From JBHIET01 sp046760785 (GTDB lineage Bacteria; Chloroflexota; Anaerolineae; B4-G1), in assembly GCA_046760785.1 (NCBI GenBank), contig JBHIET010000032.1, positions 1-34,286 on the forward strand: a stretch of DNA of 34,286 nt, read 5' to 3'. The stretch's first letter is position 1; every line of letters starts with the position of its first letter. Made by a program: the position numbers and the translations under genes. Of the stretch, positions 23,417 to 31,893 are shown piece by piece. A model generated the notes under the pieces. That model was not told where the DNA came from. It did not search any database and saw nothing but the letters and a program-made list of their open reading frames with translations.

Positions 23417-24698
23417 CCCTCTTTCCTAAAACTCGGTGCACACTAGCCTGAAGAGCTGGTGCTGGGTAAATGCTCTTGTCCAACACCGCCTGTCTACGGC
23501 TGTGTGCGCAAGGCCATTCTCCTTCAGCCTGTCTCGCCACCACCTCGGCCAGGTCCATCACGCGGATACGAATCCTCTCGCGGCGGGCGGCTCCAGCCAG
23601 GGTGCGTTTACACTGCTGGCAGGAGACGACGATATATTTCGCCCCTGCCTCCTGTGCCTGCCTCAATCTCCGGCGAGGCAATGCCTGGGCCAACTCTCGG
23701 TCGTAGGTCTCCAGGTTGCCGCCGCCCCCGCAGCACAGTGAATTCTCGTGATGCTCGGCCATCTCCACCAACTCCAGTTCCGGGATGGCCCGCAGCACCT
23801 CACGCGGGGGTTCGAAGATGCCGCTCTTGCGGCCCAGGTCGCACGAATCGTGGTAGGTCACGGTGACCGGCCAGGACTTGAAGTGCAGCCGTCCCGCGCG
23901 GGCCAGTCCAGCCAGCATTTCCGTCTCGTGCAATATCTCGAGACCGTCCACTCCCCCGTCGTCGAGCAGTTCCGGGTAGGTGTGTTTCCACATGTGGTAG
24001 CAAGAGGGGCAGGACATCACGAGCCTGGTCGCGCCGGTGGCCCGCACTGCCTCGACGTTGTGTCGCGCCATCTCCACAGCGCGCTCGACCTCCCCGTTGA
24101 GGAAAAGGGGATAGCCGCAGCAGCGTTCGTCACCATCCAGAAGGGCGTAATTCACGCCAGCCTTTTCGAAGATCTCGACCAGCGACTGGGGAATCCGGTA
24201 ACTGGCCGGGAACAGTGCCGACACGCAGCCGACGAAGTAGGCCACCTCGGCCTGCCCGCCGTGGTCCAGGCCGGCGGGCCTTGACTCTAGATTGGCAGTC
24301 CAACCTAAGCGTTGTTCGTTGTCCTCGCCGGAGATGTTGCCCGCAGCGACGATGGTCTCGCTCAATCGTTGCAGGGATCCGGGCGTCAGGCCGTCGTGGG
24401 CCAAGTCGGAGCGGGCCTGGTTCAGGATCAAATCCAACTCGACTCCGCTAGGACAGGTCTCCCGGCAGGCCTCGCACATCAGGCAGGTATAAAACTTGTC
24501 GGCATAGACTTCACCGATCTCCAGGTTGCCCTCACCGGCGGCGCGATAGAGGGCTACTTTGCCGCGTGGCGACAGCGTCTCGATGCGCGTCTCCCGATAG
24601 ACCGGGCAGACGGAGAGACACTCACCGCAACGGACGCAGTGGAGCGCCTCTTCTTCGACGGAACGTTGCGATTCGGCAGTCAGTTCATCAACGGTCAT
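23409..24698 (-). CDS. glcF: iron-sulfur electron-transfer subunit of the 2-hydroxyacid oxidase (GlcF-like)
   Basis: A 429-residue protein that takes electrons from the GlcD-like flavoprotein to the respiratory chain. Two [4Fe-4S] motifs lie near the N-terminus (CVRCGECLSVCP and CLMCEACRETCP). They are followed by two CCG domains (DERCCGYPLF and SLCCGGGGN, with HDSCDLGRKSG between). The ATG at 24698 is preferred because GGAGG lies about 5 nt upstream; the open frame to 24752 has no such support. A short tail of about 30 residues after the last conserved block (beyond ARQAEGEW) is unusual. A possible promoter (TTGCCC, 17 bp, TACATT) lies at 24732-24760. Confidence 0.9.
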   Translation of the reverse strand: MTVDELTAESQRSVEEEALHCVRCGECLSVCPVYRETRIETLSPRGKVALYRAAGEGNLEIGEVYADKFYTCLMCEACRETCPSGVELDLILNQARSDLAHDGLTPGSLQRLSETIVAAGNISGEDNEQRLGWTANLESRPAGLDHGGQAEVAYFVGCVSALFPASYRIPQSLVEIFEKAGVNYALLDGDERCCGYPLFLNGEVERAVEMARHNVEAVRATGATRLVMSCPSCYHMWKHTYPELLDDGGVDGLEILHETEMLAGLARAGRLHFKSWPVTVTYHDSCDLGRKSGIFEPPREVLRAIPELELVEMAEHHENSLCCGGGGNLETYDRELAQALPRRRLRQAQEAGAKYIVVSCQQCKRTLAGAARRERIRIRVMDLAEVVARQAEGEWPCAHSRRQAVLDKSIYPAPALQASVHRVLGKRDA

Positions 24699-24731
24699 AT
24701 AGTCCTCCAGGCGCGGTGCCACGTTTGTATC

Positions 24732-24760
24732 AATGTAACACAAGCCGCGCATTCGGGCAA
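24732..24760 (-). promoter_or_regulatory. possible promoter of the glcF-glcD operon
   Basis: On the minus strand TTGCCC (24755-24760) and TACATT (24732-24737) are 17 bp apart. Each matches consensus at 4 of 6 positions. Initiation would give a leader of about 27 nt. Confidence 0.35.
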
Positions 24761-24910
24761 CTTACCCAAATTGGCGTTTTCGCTACCTGACTTGTTACTC
24801 AATTCTACCCCGTTACACTCGTCTATGCAACCGACAGGCGTCACGTTTGGCCCTGATGAAACTCACTAGACGCGGAGATAGCACGGTACTATAGAGACGG
24901 AGGAGATGAG

Positions 24911-25692
24911 ATGAGCGAGAGAGCGATGATACTGACAAGTGGCACTGAACTGACACATAGCACGATCCCGCTGGTGGAGTGGCAGATGGATCGCGTGCAG
25001 GTGGATGAACTATACACCTTCGTGAAAGAAAGGGGCAGCACATCCGCGGCGACGAGCCGGACCTTGATACCATCGGAGAGGTCCTCGTCTGGCGAGCCTT
25101 GAAGCCGGACACCAAGCTGCGTCTGGCTTTCCACATCGGCAAGGATGATGCTCAGGCGGCTGACATCTTCATCGCCAAGATCAAGCAGGTCAGTGATGGT
25201 CGCTCTCCCTTCTTGTCCCCGACGGACGGAGCTATCGCCAACCGCTGACCAAGCACTACAGCACCGAAGTGCAGCCGGACCCGACCAAACCCGGACGCGG
25301 ACGGTCTCACAAGCGGCCTGAGCGCAAGCGGAATCCTGGCTTGCTGTTAGGAGTGGAGGAGTATGTACCACCAGATCAGGTGGACCAGCCCGGACAACGG
25401 CGGCCGGTTTCTCTGCCAAGACAGCGACACCGACATCAGTGAGTATGGGTTTTCAAGGTTCTCTAGGTCCCAGGGAGCAGTGCGCCCACCTGGGTAGTTT
25501 TGTACCGGAAACTAGTCTACGCCGAGAGCTGCCAGAACCGATTCCCATCAAGGGCACCGGCTCTCCGAAGAGGTGGGAACAACGCACACCTGCGATGGCC
25601 GGAGACATCGCTGACCACATCATGACTGTCGACGCATTGCTCTCTATCCCGGTCTTGCCTGAACGTCATCACAACGATAGAGGGCCATAACC
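24911..25692 (+). pseudogene. decayed IS1-like DDE transposase
   Basis: Pieces of one transposase appear in different plus-strand frames. VQVDELYTFVKERG lies near 24994. VLVWRALKPDTKLRLAFHIGKDD and the following IFIAKIKQVSDGRSPF lie from about 25081 in a second frame. LTKHYSTEVQPDPTKPGRGR lies at 25245 in a third frame. SPKRWEQRTPAMAGDIADHI lies from about 25559, followed by a stop near 25690. The last piece is like the C-terminus of IS1-type transposases (TPAM-x-G-x-TDHxW). At least two frameshifts and the missing N-terminal zinc finger make it a pseudogene. The part around 25345-25540 has no recognisable match. Confidence 0.65.
25549..25692 (+). repeat. 144-bp inverted repeat with 33465-33607
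   Basis: This 3' end of the IS1-like remnant matches 33465-33607 in reverse complement, with one single-base difference and one single-base indel. The two copies face each other across about 7.8 kb. Confidence 0.9.
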
Positions 25693-25704
25693 ATAATTGC
25701 CCTC

Positions 25705-26048
25705 GTGATCGAAGCCCAGGGACTCACCAAGCGCTTCGGGAAGCTGGTGGCAGTGAACTCCATCTCCTCCACCTGCCACGACGGCGAGAGCTTCGGCCTA
25801 CTCTGGGGCCTAGCGGCGCGGGCCCGGCACCGCCCTGGTGGATGGGCTGGATGTGTACGAAGAGGGCGGGCGGGTGCGCGCTGCCGGTAGTGGGCGTGCT
25901 GGTGGCGATGTGTGATCTGTTCGGAGGCGGAGTTGCCCCAGCGGGGCTGGCGTTGGCGTGGGTGGCGACCGCCGCCTACGCTGTGGGATCCGTTTTGCTG
26001 GCGGCCTACGTCTTTTCCCATGACTGGGCTTTGATGCGAGGAGCGTGA
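25705..26048 (+). pseudogene. collapsed ABC exporter locus: ATPase start joined to permease end
   Basis: From 25705 the frame reads VIEAQGLTKRFGKLVAVNSI, then GESFGLL, the N-terminus of an ABC ATPase, and stops resembling one exactly where the Walker A loop should begin. A second frame then gives GTALVDGLDVYEEGGRVR, a typical later ATPase segment. From about 25885 a third frame encodes a hydrophobic stretch ending YAVGSVLLAAYVFSHDWALMRGA, like the last helix of an ABC-2 permease. Everything in between is deleted. The intact ABC-2 permeases at 29447-31845 are a different locus. Confidence 0.5.
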
Positions 26049-26073
26049 GGGGAGACAAGGGGAACTTCTCCAG

Positions 26074-26102
26074 TTGTATTTTTTGCCCAGTGATGCTAAT
26101 AT
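26074..26102 (+). promoter_or_regulatory. predicted promoter of the beta-repeat membrane protein gene
   Basis: TTGTAT (26074-26079) and TAATAT (26097-26102) are 17 bp apart. TGc precedes the -10, giving an extended element. The leader would be about 63 nt. Confidence 0.4.
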
Positions 26103-26171
26103 AGCCAGTGGATCAGTTCCCAGTCTGCGGTTTACCAATTTCCCAACTTACCAGCACAAGGGGGTCGCGCT

Positions 26172-26819
26172 ATGGAAAGGCTGAAGCGCTTCTGGAATGC
26201 TTTCAAGAACATCGCCATCATCTTCTCGTTCGTCGTCAACTTCGTCTTGGTTGTCCTGGTCGCTCTGTTGCTCGTAACGAGCGTGCCAGCTCTCCGGGCC
26301 GTCTTTGCCGTTAAGACCGGTATGGTCGAGCCGCTGTTGAATGACCTGGACGCAGCCTTCGTCGGGCTGGGCGAGGCCACGATTGACACCACAGTCGAGA
26401 TAGACGAGTTCATCCCCATCCGGTTCGACATGCCGCTCAATCAGCCACTCCCGATAGATTTCGACCTGGCCATCGAGCAGGACACGGTTGTCGAATTACA
26501 GCAGCCGGTGAGGCTCGACAGGCCGGCTCAATTCAGTCTGCCCGGTGGCGGCGGCGTGATTAACGGATCGGTTTCTCTCTCCTTGCCGGCCGGTATGCAG
26601 CTCCCTGTCCGCTTGAGCATGGTCGTGCCGGTCAGCCAGACCATCTCTGTGGAGATGAACGTACCGGTCAGCCAGACCATCCCCATCCAGATGGCGGTGC
26701 CGGTGAGCATCACGTTGGGAGAAGCGGGATTGGACCCGGCGGTGGAGGAGCTACGCGCGGTGTTCCGCCCGGTGGAGGACTTGGTTGAGAGTCTGCCGGA
26801 CGGGATAGAGTTTCGTTAG
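26172..26819 (+). CDS. membrane-anchored protein with 12-residue beta repeats, function unknown
   Basis: A 215-residue protein with one strong hydrophobic helix at about 12-37 preceded by basic residues. It is probably a signal anchor with the rest outside. The C-terminal region is built from short alternating hydrophobic/polar strands with a period of about 12: IPIRFDMPLNQP, LPIDFDLAIEQD, then VPVSQTISVEMN, VPVSQTIPIQMA, VPVSITL. I recognise no family. The pattern suggests an extended beta-structure. It ends immediately before the methyltransferase ATG, so the two are co-transcribed. Confidence 0.72.
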   Translation: MERLKRFWNAFKNIAIIFSFVVNFVLVVLVALLLVTSVPALRAVFAVKTGMVEPLLNDLDAAFVGLGEATIDTTVEIDEFIPIRFDMPLNQPLPIDFDLAIEQDTVVELQQPVRLDRPAQFSLPGGGGVINGSVSLSLPAGMQLPVRLSMVVPVSQTISVEMNVPVSQTIPIQMAVPVSITLGEAGLDPAVEELRAVFRPVEDLVESLPDGIEFR

Positions 26820-27743
26820 ATGATGGCTCGAGTGGTGCCCCCCATCTGTGACTACGAAGGCTCTGCTTACCGCACCGAGTTCTGGGGACAGGGGCGGGAG
26901 TATGAGGATGCTGTCGAGCGGGTGGCGCTGCGCCACCTGTTACCTCCCACCGGTCGCCGCCTGGTCGAGATCGGCGTGGGCTACGGGAGACTTGTGCCCC
27001 TCTACAGCGGTTACGACGAGGTAGTGTTTTTCGACTACGCGCTCTCGCAACTGCGGCAGGCCCAGGGGTTGTGGGGAGAGGCCAGTCCCGGCGGGCAACC
27101 TCGTTACGTCTACGTCGCTGGCGATTTCTACAAATTGCCCTTCGCACCTGGCCTCTTTGACACGGTGACGATGGTACGCACCATCCATCATGCCGCCGAT
27201 GCGCCAGCGGTGCTGTGCGGCGTGGCTCAGATCCTCGCCCCCGGCGGCGCGTTCGTGTTGGAGTTCGCCAACAAGCGCAACCTGAAGGCGATCCTGCGCT
27301 ACCTGCTGCAGCGGCAGGATTGGTCCCCCTTCGACCAGGAGCCGCTGGAGTTCGTGAAACTGAACTTCGACTTCCACCCGGCCTGGATGCGCGAGCGGCT
27401 GGCCGAGGTTGGGCTGCAGATGCGAGAGCTTCGCACTGTCTCCCATTTCCGGCTGGGCCTTCTCAAGCGGGTGGTGCCCACGGGGCTGCTCGTGACGCTT
27501 GACCGGCTGTTTCAGCCCACGGGGGCGCTTTGGCAACTGACGCCGAGCGTCTTCGCGCGCTGTGAGGCCAGCGCCGAAAAGAGCGCCGCGCCGCAGGGTG
27601 CTTTCTTCCGCTGCACCATTTGCGGTTCGACCATGCTGGTGCACGAAGAGGAAACGTTATCTTGTACCGATTGTGGGGCATGTTTCGCAGTGTGTGACGG
27701 CATCTACGACTTCAAGGCACCGCTCGCGGGAGGCGCGAGATGA
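26820..27743 (+). CDS. class I SAM methyltransferase with C-terminal Trm112-like zinc domain
   Basis: A 307-residue protein. The SAM loop is LVEIGVGYGRLVPLY (about 44-58); DYALSQLRQAQ, FAPGLFDTVTMVRTIHHA and APGGAFVLEFANK complete a type-11 methyltransferase core. From about residue 260 comes a separate zinc module: CTICGSTM, then LSCTDCGACFAVCDGIYDF. This resembles Trm112-type domains (two CxxC pairs followed by a C/Y-x-V/I-x-DGI motif), which in other systems activate methyltransferases as separate subunits. It starts directly after the upstream stop and overlaps the next gene by 4 bp. Substrate unknown. Confidence 0.8.
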   Translation: MMARVVPPICDYEGSAYRTEFWGQGREYEDAVERVALRHLLPPTGRRLVEIGVGYGRLVPLYSGYDEVVFFDYALSQLRQAQGLWGEASPGGQPRYVYVAGDFYKLPFAPGLFDTVTMVRTIHHAADAPAVLCGVAQILAPGGAFVLEFANKRNLKAILRYLLQRQDWSPFDQEPLEFVKLNFDFHPAWMRERLAEVGLQMRELRTVSHFRLGLLKRVVPTGLLVTLDRLFQPTGALWQLTPSVFARCEASAEKSAAPQGAFFRCTICGSTMLVHEEETLSCTDCGACFAVCDGIYDFKAPLAGGAR

Positions 27744-28165
27744 GCGATGCGATTCGACGAGCGCTTTTTGCCGACCTGGTCTTCAACGAAGAGGATCAGC
27801 CGGTGAAAGCGATCTACATCGGCGGGGTGCCCCACTACGCCATCCCCGATGAGGGCTTTCTGCGCCACGTCGAGGCCGAGTACGTGGACCGCCAGATTGT
27901 GGCGTTAATGAAGGAGCGCATTATGGCGATGCGCGACGTCATCACCGAGGGGGTGATCCACATGCTCGGCCAGGAGAACCTGTTCACGCGGGCCTCGATT
28001 GAGCATGCCATCGAGAATATGGACCGCATCCTCGAGCCGGGTAACGTGGACGTAGATGAACTGCGCACCGCGCTGTGGATGTTGAAGTTCCGTGCCATCG
28101 TCAACGTGCACGGTGACGTGGTGCGGCTTGACATCCCCGGTTGGGAGGATGAGGGGTACGAGTAG
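27740..28165 (+). CDS. conserved-looking protein of unknown function
   Basis: A 141-residue, mostly helical, acidic soluble protein. The first part (KAIYIGGVPHYAIPDEGFLRHVEAEYVD) could be a small beta-hairpin region; the centre and end are amphipathic helices. I recognise no domain or catalytic motif. Its ATG overlaps the methyltransferase stop (ATGA), so it is translated with it. dnaN follows with its own promoter. Codon use and length of the overlap support a real gene. Confidence 0.65.
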   Translation: MSDAIRRALFADLVFNEEDQPVKAIYIGGVPHYAIPDEGFLRHVEAEYVDRQIVALMKERIMAMRDVITEGVIHMLGQENLFTRASIEHAIENMDRILEPGNVDVDELRTALWMLKFRAIVNVHGDVVRLDIPGWEDEGYE

Positions 28166-28174
28166 TGTCCGCAC

Positions 28175-28203
28175 TTGTGCGGCTTGCAGAGTTGGTGTAT
28201 ACT
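28175..28203 (+). promoter_or_regulatory. candidate dnaN promoter
   Basis: TTGTGC (28175-28180) and TATACT (28198-28203) are 17 bp apart. The -35 overlaps a small perfect stem (CCGCAC-tt-GTGCGG, 28169-28182). The Shine-Dalgarno GAGGAGG precedes the ATG at 28245. Confidence 0.45.
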
Positions 28204-28244
28204 GACTCTGTTCAGATCATCAGACTCTGAGGAGGACCACACTG

Positions 28245-29378
28245 ATGAAAGTCTCCTGCTTGCAGGAAAACCTGGCTAAAGGCCTGGGCGTTGTCGGACG
28301 GGCGGTTTCACCCCGCTCCACGCTCCCGGTGCTGGGCAACGTGCTTCTAGCGACCGATGCCGGGCGACTCAAACTCTCCGCTACCAACCTGGAAGTGGGG
28401 ATCAACTGCTGGATTGGAGCCAGGGTGGAGGAAGAGGGGGCGACCACCGTTCCGGCGCGCACCTTCATTGACCTGGTCAATGCGCTGCCGCCGGAACGGA
28501 TGGACATGGAACTGATCGTGCGTACTCAGACGCTAAACCTGCACGCCGGCCGCAGCGAGGCGAACGTCAAGGGCATTGATGCGCAGGAATTCCCCATCGT
28601 GCCGGTGCCCGAGGGTGAAGGGGGCATCCCCATTGAGCCCGATGTGCTGCGCACGGCAATTTCTCAGGTCACCCTCGCTGCTGCCACCGACGAGAGCCGC
28701 CCTATCCTCACCGGGGTGCTGGCCAAGTTTGAAGGCGCGCAACTCACGCTGGCCGCCGCCGACGGGTTTCGCCTTTCGGTGCGCACCGTCCCGCTGCCCC
28801 AGTCCGTCCCCGACCCCTTCAGCATCATCATCCCCGCCCGAGCGCTGGTCGAGCTGGGACGCATCAGCGGTGAGCAGGAGGAGCCTGTTGTTATTACCGT
28901 CACGCCCACCCGCAACCAGGTGCTCTTCCAGCTTACCGACATTGTACTGGTGTCGCAGTTGATTGACGGCAACTTCCCCGACTACCGGCAGATCATCCCT
29001 CGTGATCGTACGACGCACACGGTGTTGGATACGGCTGCGTTCTTGAAAGCCTGTAAGACGGCGCTCATTTTTGCCCGCGACGCGGCCCACATCGCCCGCC
29101 TGCACATCAGGCCCGGCACCGAACTGGCCCCGGCTCATATGACCGTCTCCGCCACCTCGGCCGAGACCGGCGACGACGTGAGCGAACTGGACGCCAGCAT
29201 CGAGGGTGACGAGATCGAGATCGCCTTCAACGTCAAATATATGATTGACGTGCTCTCGGTGGTCGGTACTCCTCAGATCGCGTTGGACACGACGACATCC
29301 TCCAGCCCCGGCGTCATCCGGCCCGTGGGCGACGTGGATTTCACGCACGTGATCATGCCGATGCATCTGGGGCGGTAG
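28245..29378 (+). CDS. dnaN: DNA polymerase III sliding clamp (beta subunit)
   Basis: The 377-residue product forms the ring-shaped dimer that holds DNA polymerase III on DNA. It shows the three-fold domain repeat: MKVSCLQENLAKGLGVVGRAVSPRS at the start; PVLGNVLLATDAGRLKLSATNLE; TDESRPILTGVLAKFEGAQLTLAAADGFRLSVR in the second domain; and DGNFPDYRQIIP. It ends with IALDTTTSSSPGVIRP and the C-terminal VIMPMHLGR, close to the classical VMPMRL end. Length is normal. dnaA is not nearby, so no replication origin is indicated here. Confidence 0.96.
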   Translation: MKVSCLQENLAKGLGVVGRAVSPRSTLPVLGNVLLATDAGRLKLSATNLEVGINCWIGARVEEEGATTVPARTFIDLVNALPPERMDMELIVRTQTLNLHAGRSEANVKGIDAQEFPIVPVPEGEGGIPIEPDVLRTAISQVTLAAATDESRPILTGVLAKFEGAQLTLAAADGFRLSVRTVPLPQSVPDPFSIIIPARALVELGRISGEQEEPVVITVTPTRNQVLFQLTDIVLVSQLIDGNFPDYRQIIPRDRTTHTVLDTAAFLKACKTALIFARDAAHIARLHIRPGTELAPAHMTVSATSAETGDDVSELDASIEGDEIEIAFNVKYMIDVLSVVGTPQIALDTTTSSSPGVIRPVGDVDFTHVIMPMHLGR

Positions 29379-29400
29379 CCCCCGCTGGCCGAAACGGCAA

Positions 29401-29437
29401 ACGCCCTCAGGGTCCTGGCCCTGGGGGCGTCTTTACT
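29401..29437 (+). terminator. Rho-independent terminator after dnaN
   Basis: ACGCCCTCAGGG (29401-29412) pairs with CCCTGGGGGCGT (29419-29430) with one mismatch and a 6-nt loop, followed by CTTTACT. It lies between the convergent dnaN and ABC permease genes. Confidence 0.8.
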
Positions 29438-29446
29438 CCTGGTTCG

Positions 29447-30736
29447 TCACTGGTCCTCGACGCGCACATCTACGTAGGCCGGCTCTCTAGTCGGTCTTGG
29501 CTTCTGCACGCCGTGTCTGCGTGCTGTCTTGGCCCTGCGCTCGACTCGCCGCATGCGCCGTCTGCGCTGGTGGACGTGCCACGCGACCTGTAGCCGCTGC
29601 CTCAGCGAGTCGGCATCCAGCCCCAACCGGAGCCGGAGCCAGGCCAGCGTTACCACAGCGCACGCGATTCCGCTGAGCGACAGCGCTGGCTGCCACAACA
29701 CTCCCAGTCCCGCCCCGCGTAACGTCACCCCGCGTACGATCGTCATGTAGTGCCGTATTGATGACACGCAGGACAGTGCTTGCATCACGCCAGACAGGTC
29801 CCCCGCGGGTACCAGAAAGCCAGAGCAGGCGATCTCCAACATCGCCAGTGCGAAGACGAACAGCATCGCCTGCTGCTGCGTGCGAGAGATCAGCGAGATG
29901 AGCGTGCCCCAGCCGATCTGCGCCAGGATGAAGGGAATCGTGAGGAGCAGCAGGAGCAATAACGAGCCGCGCATAGGGACGTCGAACCAGAGGACGATCA
30001 CCCCCGTCATCAGCAGGCAGTTCACCAGGCCCACGAGCAGGGTGGGGATGGTCTTGCCCGCCATCAGCTCCAGGCGGCCCAGCGGCGTGACGCGCAGTTG
30101 TTCCATCGTGCCCAGCTCCCGCTCGCGGGTGAGGCTTTGCGCGGCGATGACCAGCGTCACCTGGTAGACAATCAGCGCCAGCATCATGGTGATGGCATTG
30201 GGCCGGTCGTCGAGGGCGGCGTTGAAGCGGGCCACGAAGCGTAGCTCCACCACGCCTCCGCCGGCGACCCCGTGGCGGGCGGTGAGATCATGCACGATCT
30301 CGGCGGCCACGTTCTCGGTCGTACCGATGGCGGCGCTGGACACCACCTGGTTGGAACCGTCGGCGACAACCTGTACCTCGGCGCTTTGCTGGGGGTCGGT
30401 CAGCGCCTCCCCGTAGCCAGGAGGTACCACGACAATGACGGCGACCTGCCCGGCCTGCATCCACTCCTGGGCCTGGGCGACGCTGTCTCCGTACGCCTTG
30501 ATGAACAGCTCGTCCGTCTGATCCAGCCTGGTGATCAGTTCGCGGCTGGCCTGGCTGCGGTCCAGGTCAACCACGGCCAGCGGCAGGTTCTGCACGCCCT
30601 CTCCCGTCAGGCTACCCATCAGCGTCAACTCCAGCAATGGTGCCAGGAGCACGAATGCGAGCAGCAGTTTATCGCGGCCCAGTTGCAGAAACTCTTTTTT
30701 GACCAGGCCCCAGATACGGTTCAAAGCATTCATCAT
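29447..30736 (-). CDS. ABC-2 type transporter permease, second of pair
   Basis: A 429-residue membrane protein of the YhhJ/YhiH-like ABC-2 permease group. One N-terminal helix (LLLAFVLLAPLLELTLMG) is followed by a large external domain, then five or six C-terminal helices with the family motif RERELGTMEQLRVTPLGRLELMAGK. The long C-terminal tail is strongly basic (RRRRMRRVERRAKTARRHG) and unusual. The ATG at 30736 overlaps the upstream permease stop by 4 bp (ATGATG, with TGA inside); the open frame further upstream is shadow. It forms a heterodimer with the first permease by inference. Drug, lipid or polysaccharide export are all possible. Confidence 0.87.
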   Translation of the reverse strand: MMNALNRIWGLVKKEFLQLGRDKLLLAFVLLAPLLELTLMGSLTGEGVQNLPLAVVDLDRSQASRELITRLDQTDELFIKAYGDSVAQAQEWMQAGQVAVIVVVPPGYGEALTDPQQSAEVQVVADGSNQVVSSAAIGTTENVAAEIVHDLTARHGVAGGGVVELRFVARFNAALDDRPNAITMMLALIVYQVTLVIAAQSLTRERELGTMEQLRVTPLGRLELMAGKTIPTLLVGLVNCLLMTGVIVLWFDVPMRGSLLLLLLLTIPFILAQIGWGTLISLISRTQQQAMLFVFALAMLEIACSGFLVPAGDLSGVMQALSCVSSIRHYMTIVRGVTLRGAGLGVLWQPALSLSGIACAVVTLAWLRLRLGLDADSLRQRLQVAWHVHQRRRRMRRVERRAKTARRHGVQKPRPTREPAYVDVRVEDQ

Positions 30737-31845
30737 TGGCGCATCCGTTTCTTGAAAGTCAATGCCCCCAGCCCCACCCAGGCGATGGAAAGGACCAGCA
30801 GCGCGAGCGCTGGCTGCCACATCTCGGCGAGTGAGGCTCCTTTGAGGAAGAGGGCGCGGCAGATAGTCACAAAGTGGGTGCTGGGCAGCGCATAGGAGAC
30901 GGCGGTGCCCGGCAGGTCGGTGGTGTCTATGGGGTCAATCAGGCCGGCCAGGAAGAAGCCGGGCACGAAGAAGATGAACAGGGCGATCACGGTGGTGGTC
31001 TGCTGGCTGTGCGCAACGTTGCCAACGAAGAGGGCCATGCCCACGCTGGCCAGCAAGAAGTCGGCTGCCAGCACCACGAGCAGCAGCGGGTTGCCCCGGA
31101 AGGGGACGCCAAACAGCAAGGTCGCCACCAGCCACACCGGCAGCAGCCCGACCAGCGCGGCGGTGACGTAGGCGATCAGCTTGCCTCCCAGGTACTCCAG
31201 GCCGCGCACAGGGGTGGCGATGAGCGACTCCAGCGACCCGGTCTCGCGCTCGCGGGCTAGGGCCAGGGCGGCTGCCATCACCGGCAGGGAGAAGACGATG
31301 GGGATGAGGCCAGGGATCATACTCTCCCGCTCGGCCGTGCTGGGCAGGTAGGCGGATTGTGAGCGGACCTGCAACGGCAGCGGGGGGAGGGAGAGCTGGC
31401 GGCTCAGCGCCAGCCCGAAATCGGCGGCGTGGCCCAGCAGGCTGCCGGTCGTCTGCCCGGCGACGAGGGTATCCACCCCATCCAGGATGACTTGCACCGA
31501 GGCGCTGTCACCGCTCTGGACCGTGTCGGCAAAGCCGGGCGGGATGATCAGCGCCGCGTCAATGCGCTGCTCGACCAGCAACGTTTCGACCTCCTCGTAG
31601 CCGGACGCGCGGCCGACGGAGAAATCATTATCGCTGGAGAGGGTGGTCGCGAATTGCCGCGACAGGGGGGTGTGGTCCTGATCCCATAGCACCAGGTTGA
31701 TGCGACCACTGCCACTGGCGAAGACGGTGGACAGGGCAATGAGGACGAAGGCTGGAGAGAGGAATACCATCCACAAGGTGCGTGGCTCGCGCAGGATGTG
31801 CCGGTATTCTTTGACAAGTATGCTGAAAAGTCGGCGAATGGACAT
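30733..31845 (-). CDS. ABC-2 type transporter permease, first of pair
   Basis: A 370-residue paralogue of the next gene. N-terminal MSIRRLFSILVKEYRHILREPRTLW is the cytoplasmic lead-in. A first helix, an extracellular domain and a C-terminal helix bundle with RERETGSLESLIATPVRGLEYLGGK match the family. The ATG at 31845 is chosen over a TTG at 31866 because it starts the conserved sequence. No ATPase gene is upstream; instead a MITE lies about 58 bp before the start. In relatives the ATPase usually precedes the two permeases in the same operon, so its absence is noteworthy. Confidence 0.87.
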   Translation of the reverse strand: MSIRRLFSILVKEYRHILREPRTLWMVFLSPAFVLIALSTVFASGSGRINLVLWDQDHTPLSRQFATTLSSDNDFSVGRASGYEEVETLLVEQRIDAALIIPPGFADTVQSGDSASVQVILDGVDTLVAGQTTGSLLGHAADFGLALSRQLSLPPLPLQVRSQSAYLPSTAERESMIPGLIPIVFSLPVMAAALALARERETGSLESLIATPVRGLEYLGGKLIAYVTAALVGLLPVWLVATLLFGVPFRGNPLLLVVLAADFLLASVGMALFVGNVAHSQQTTTVIALFIFFVPGFFLAGLIDPIDTTDLPGTAVSYALPSTHFVTICRALFLKGASLAEMWQPALALLVLSIAWVGLGALTFKKRMRQ

Positions 31846-31893
31846 AGGGCGAGAAGTATAAAGCAAAACGGTGTATCCGTCAATAGGAAATTG

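Noticed and set aside
28169..28182. Small stem CCGCAC-tt-GTGCGG considered as a terminator before dnaN
   Set aside because: It has a two-base loop, no T-run, and overlaps the predicted -35 region; it is recorded only as part of the promoter region.
28245..29378. dnaN considered as a marker of a nearby replication origin
   Set aside because: dnaA, recF and gyrB are absent, and I see no cluster of DnaA boxes in the flanking sequence.
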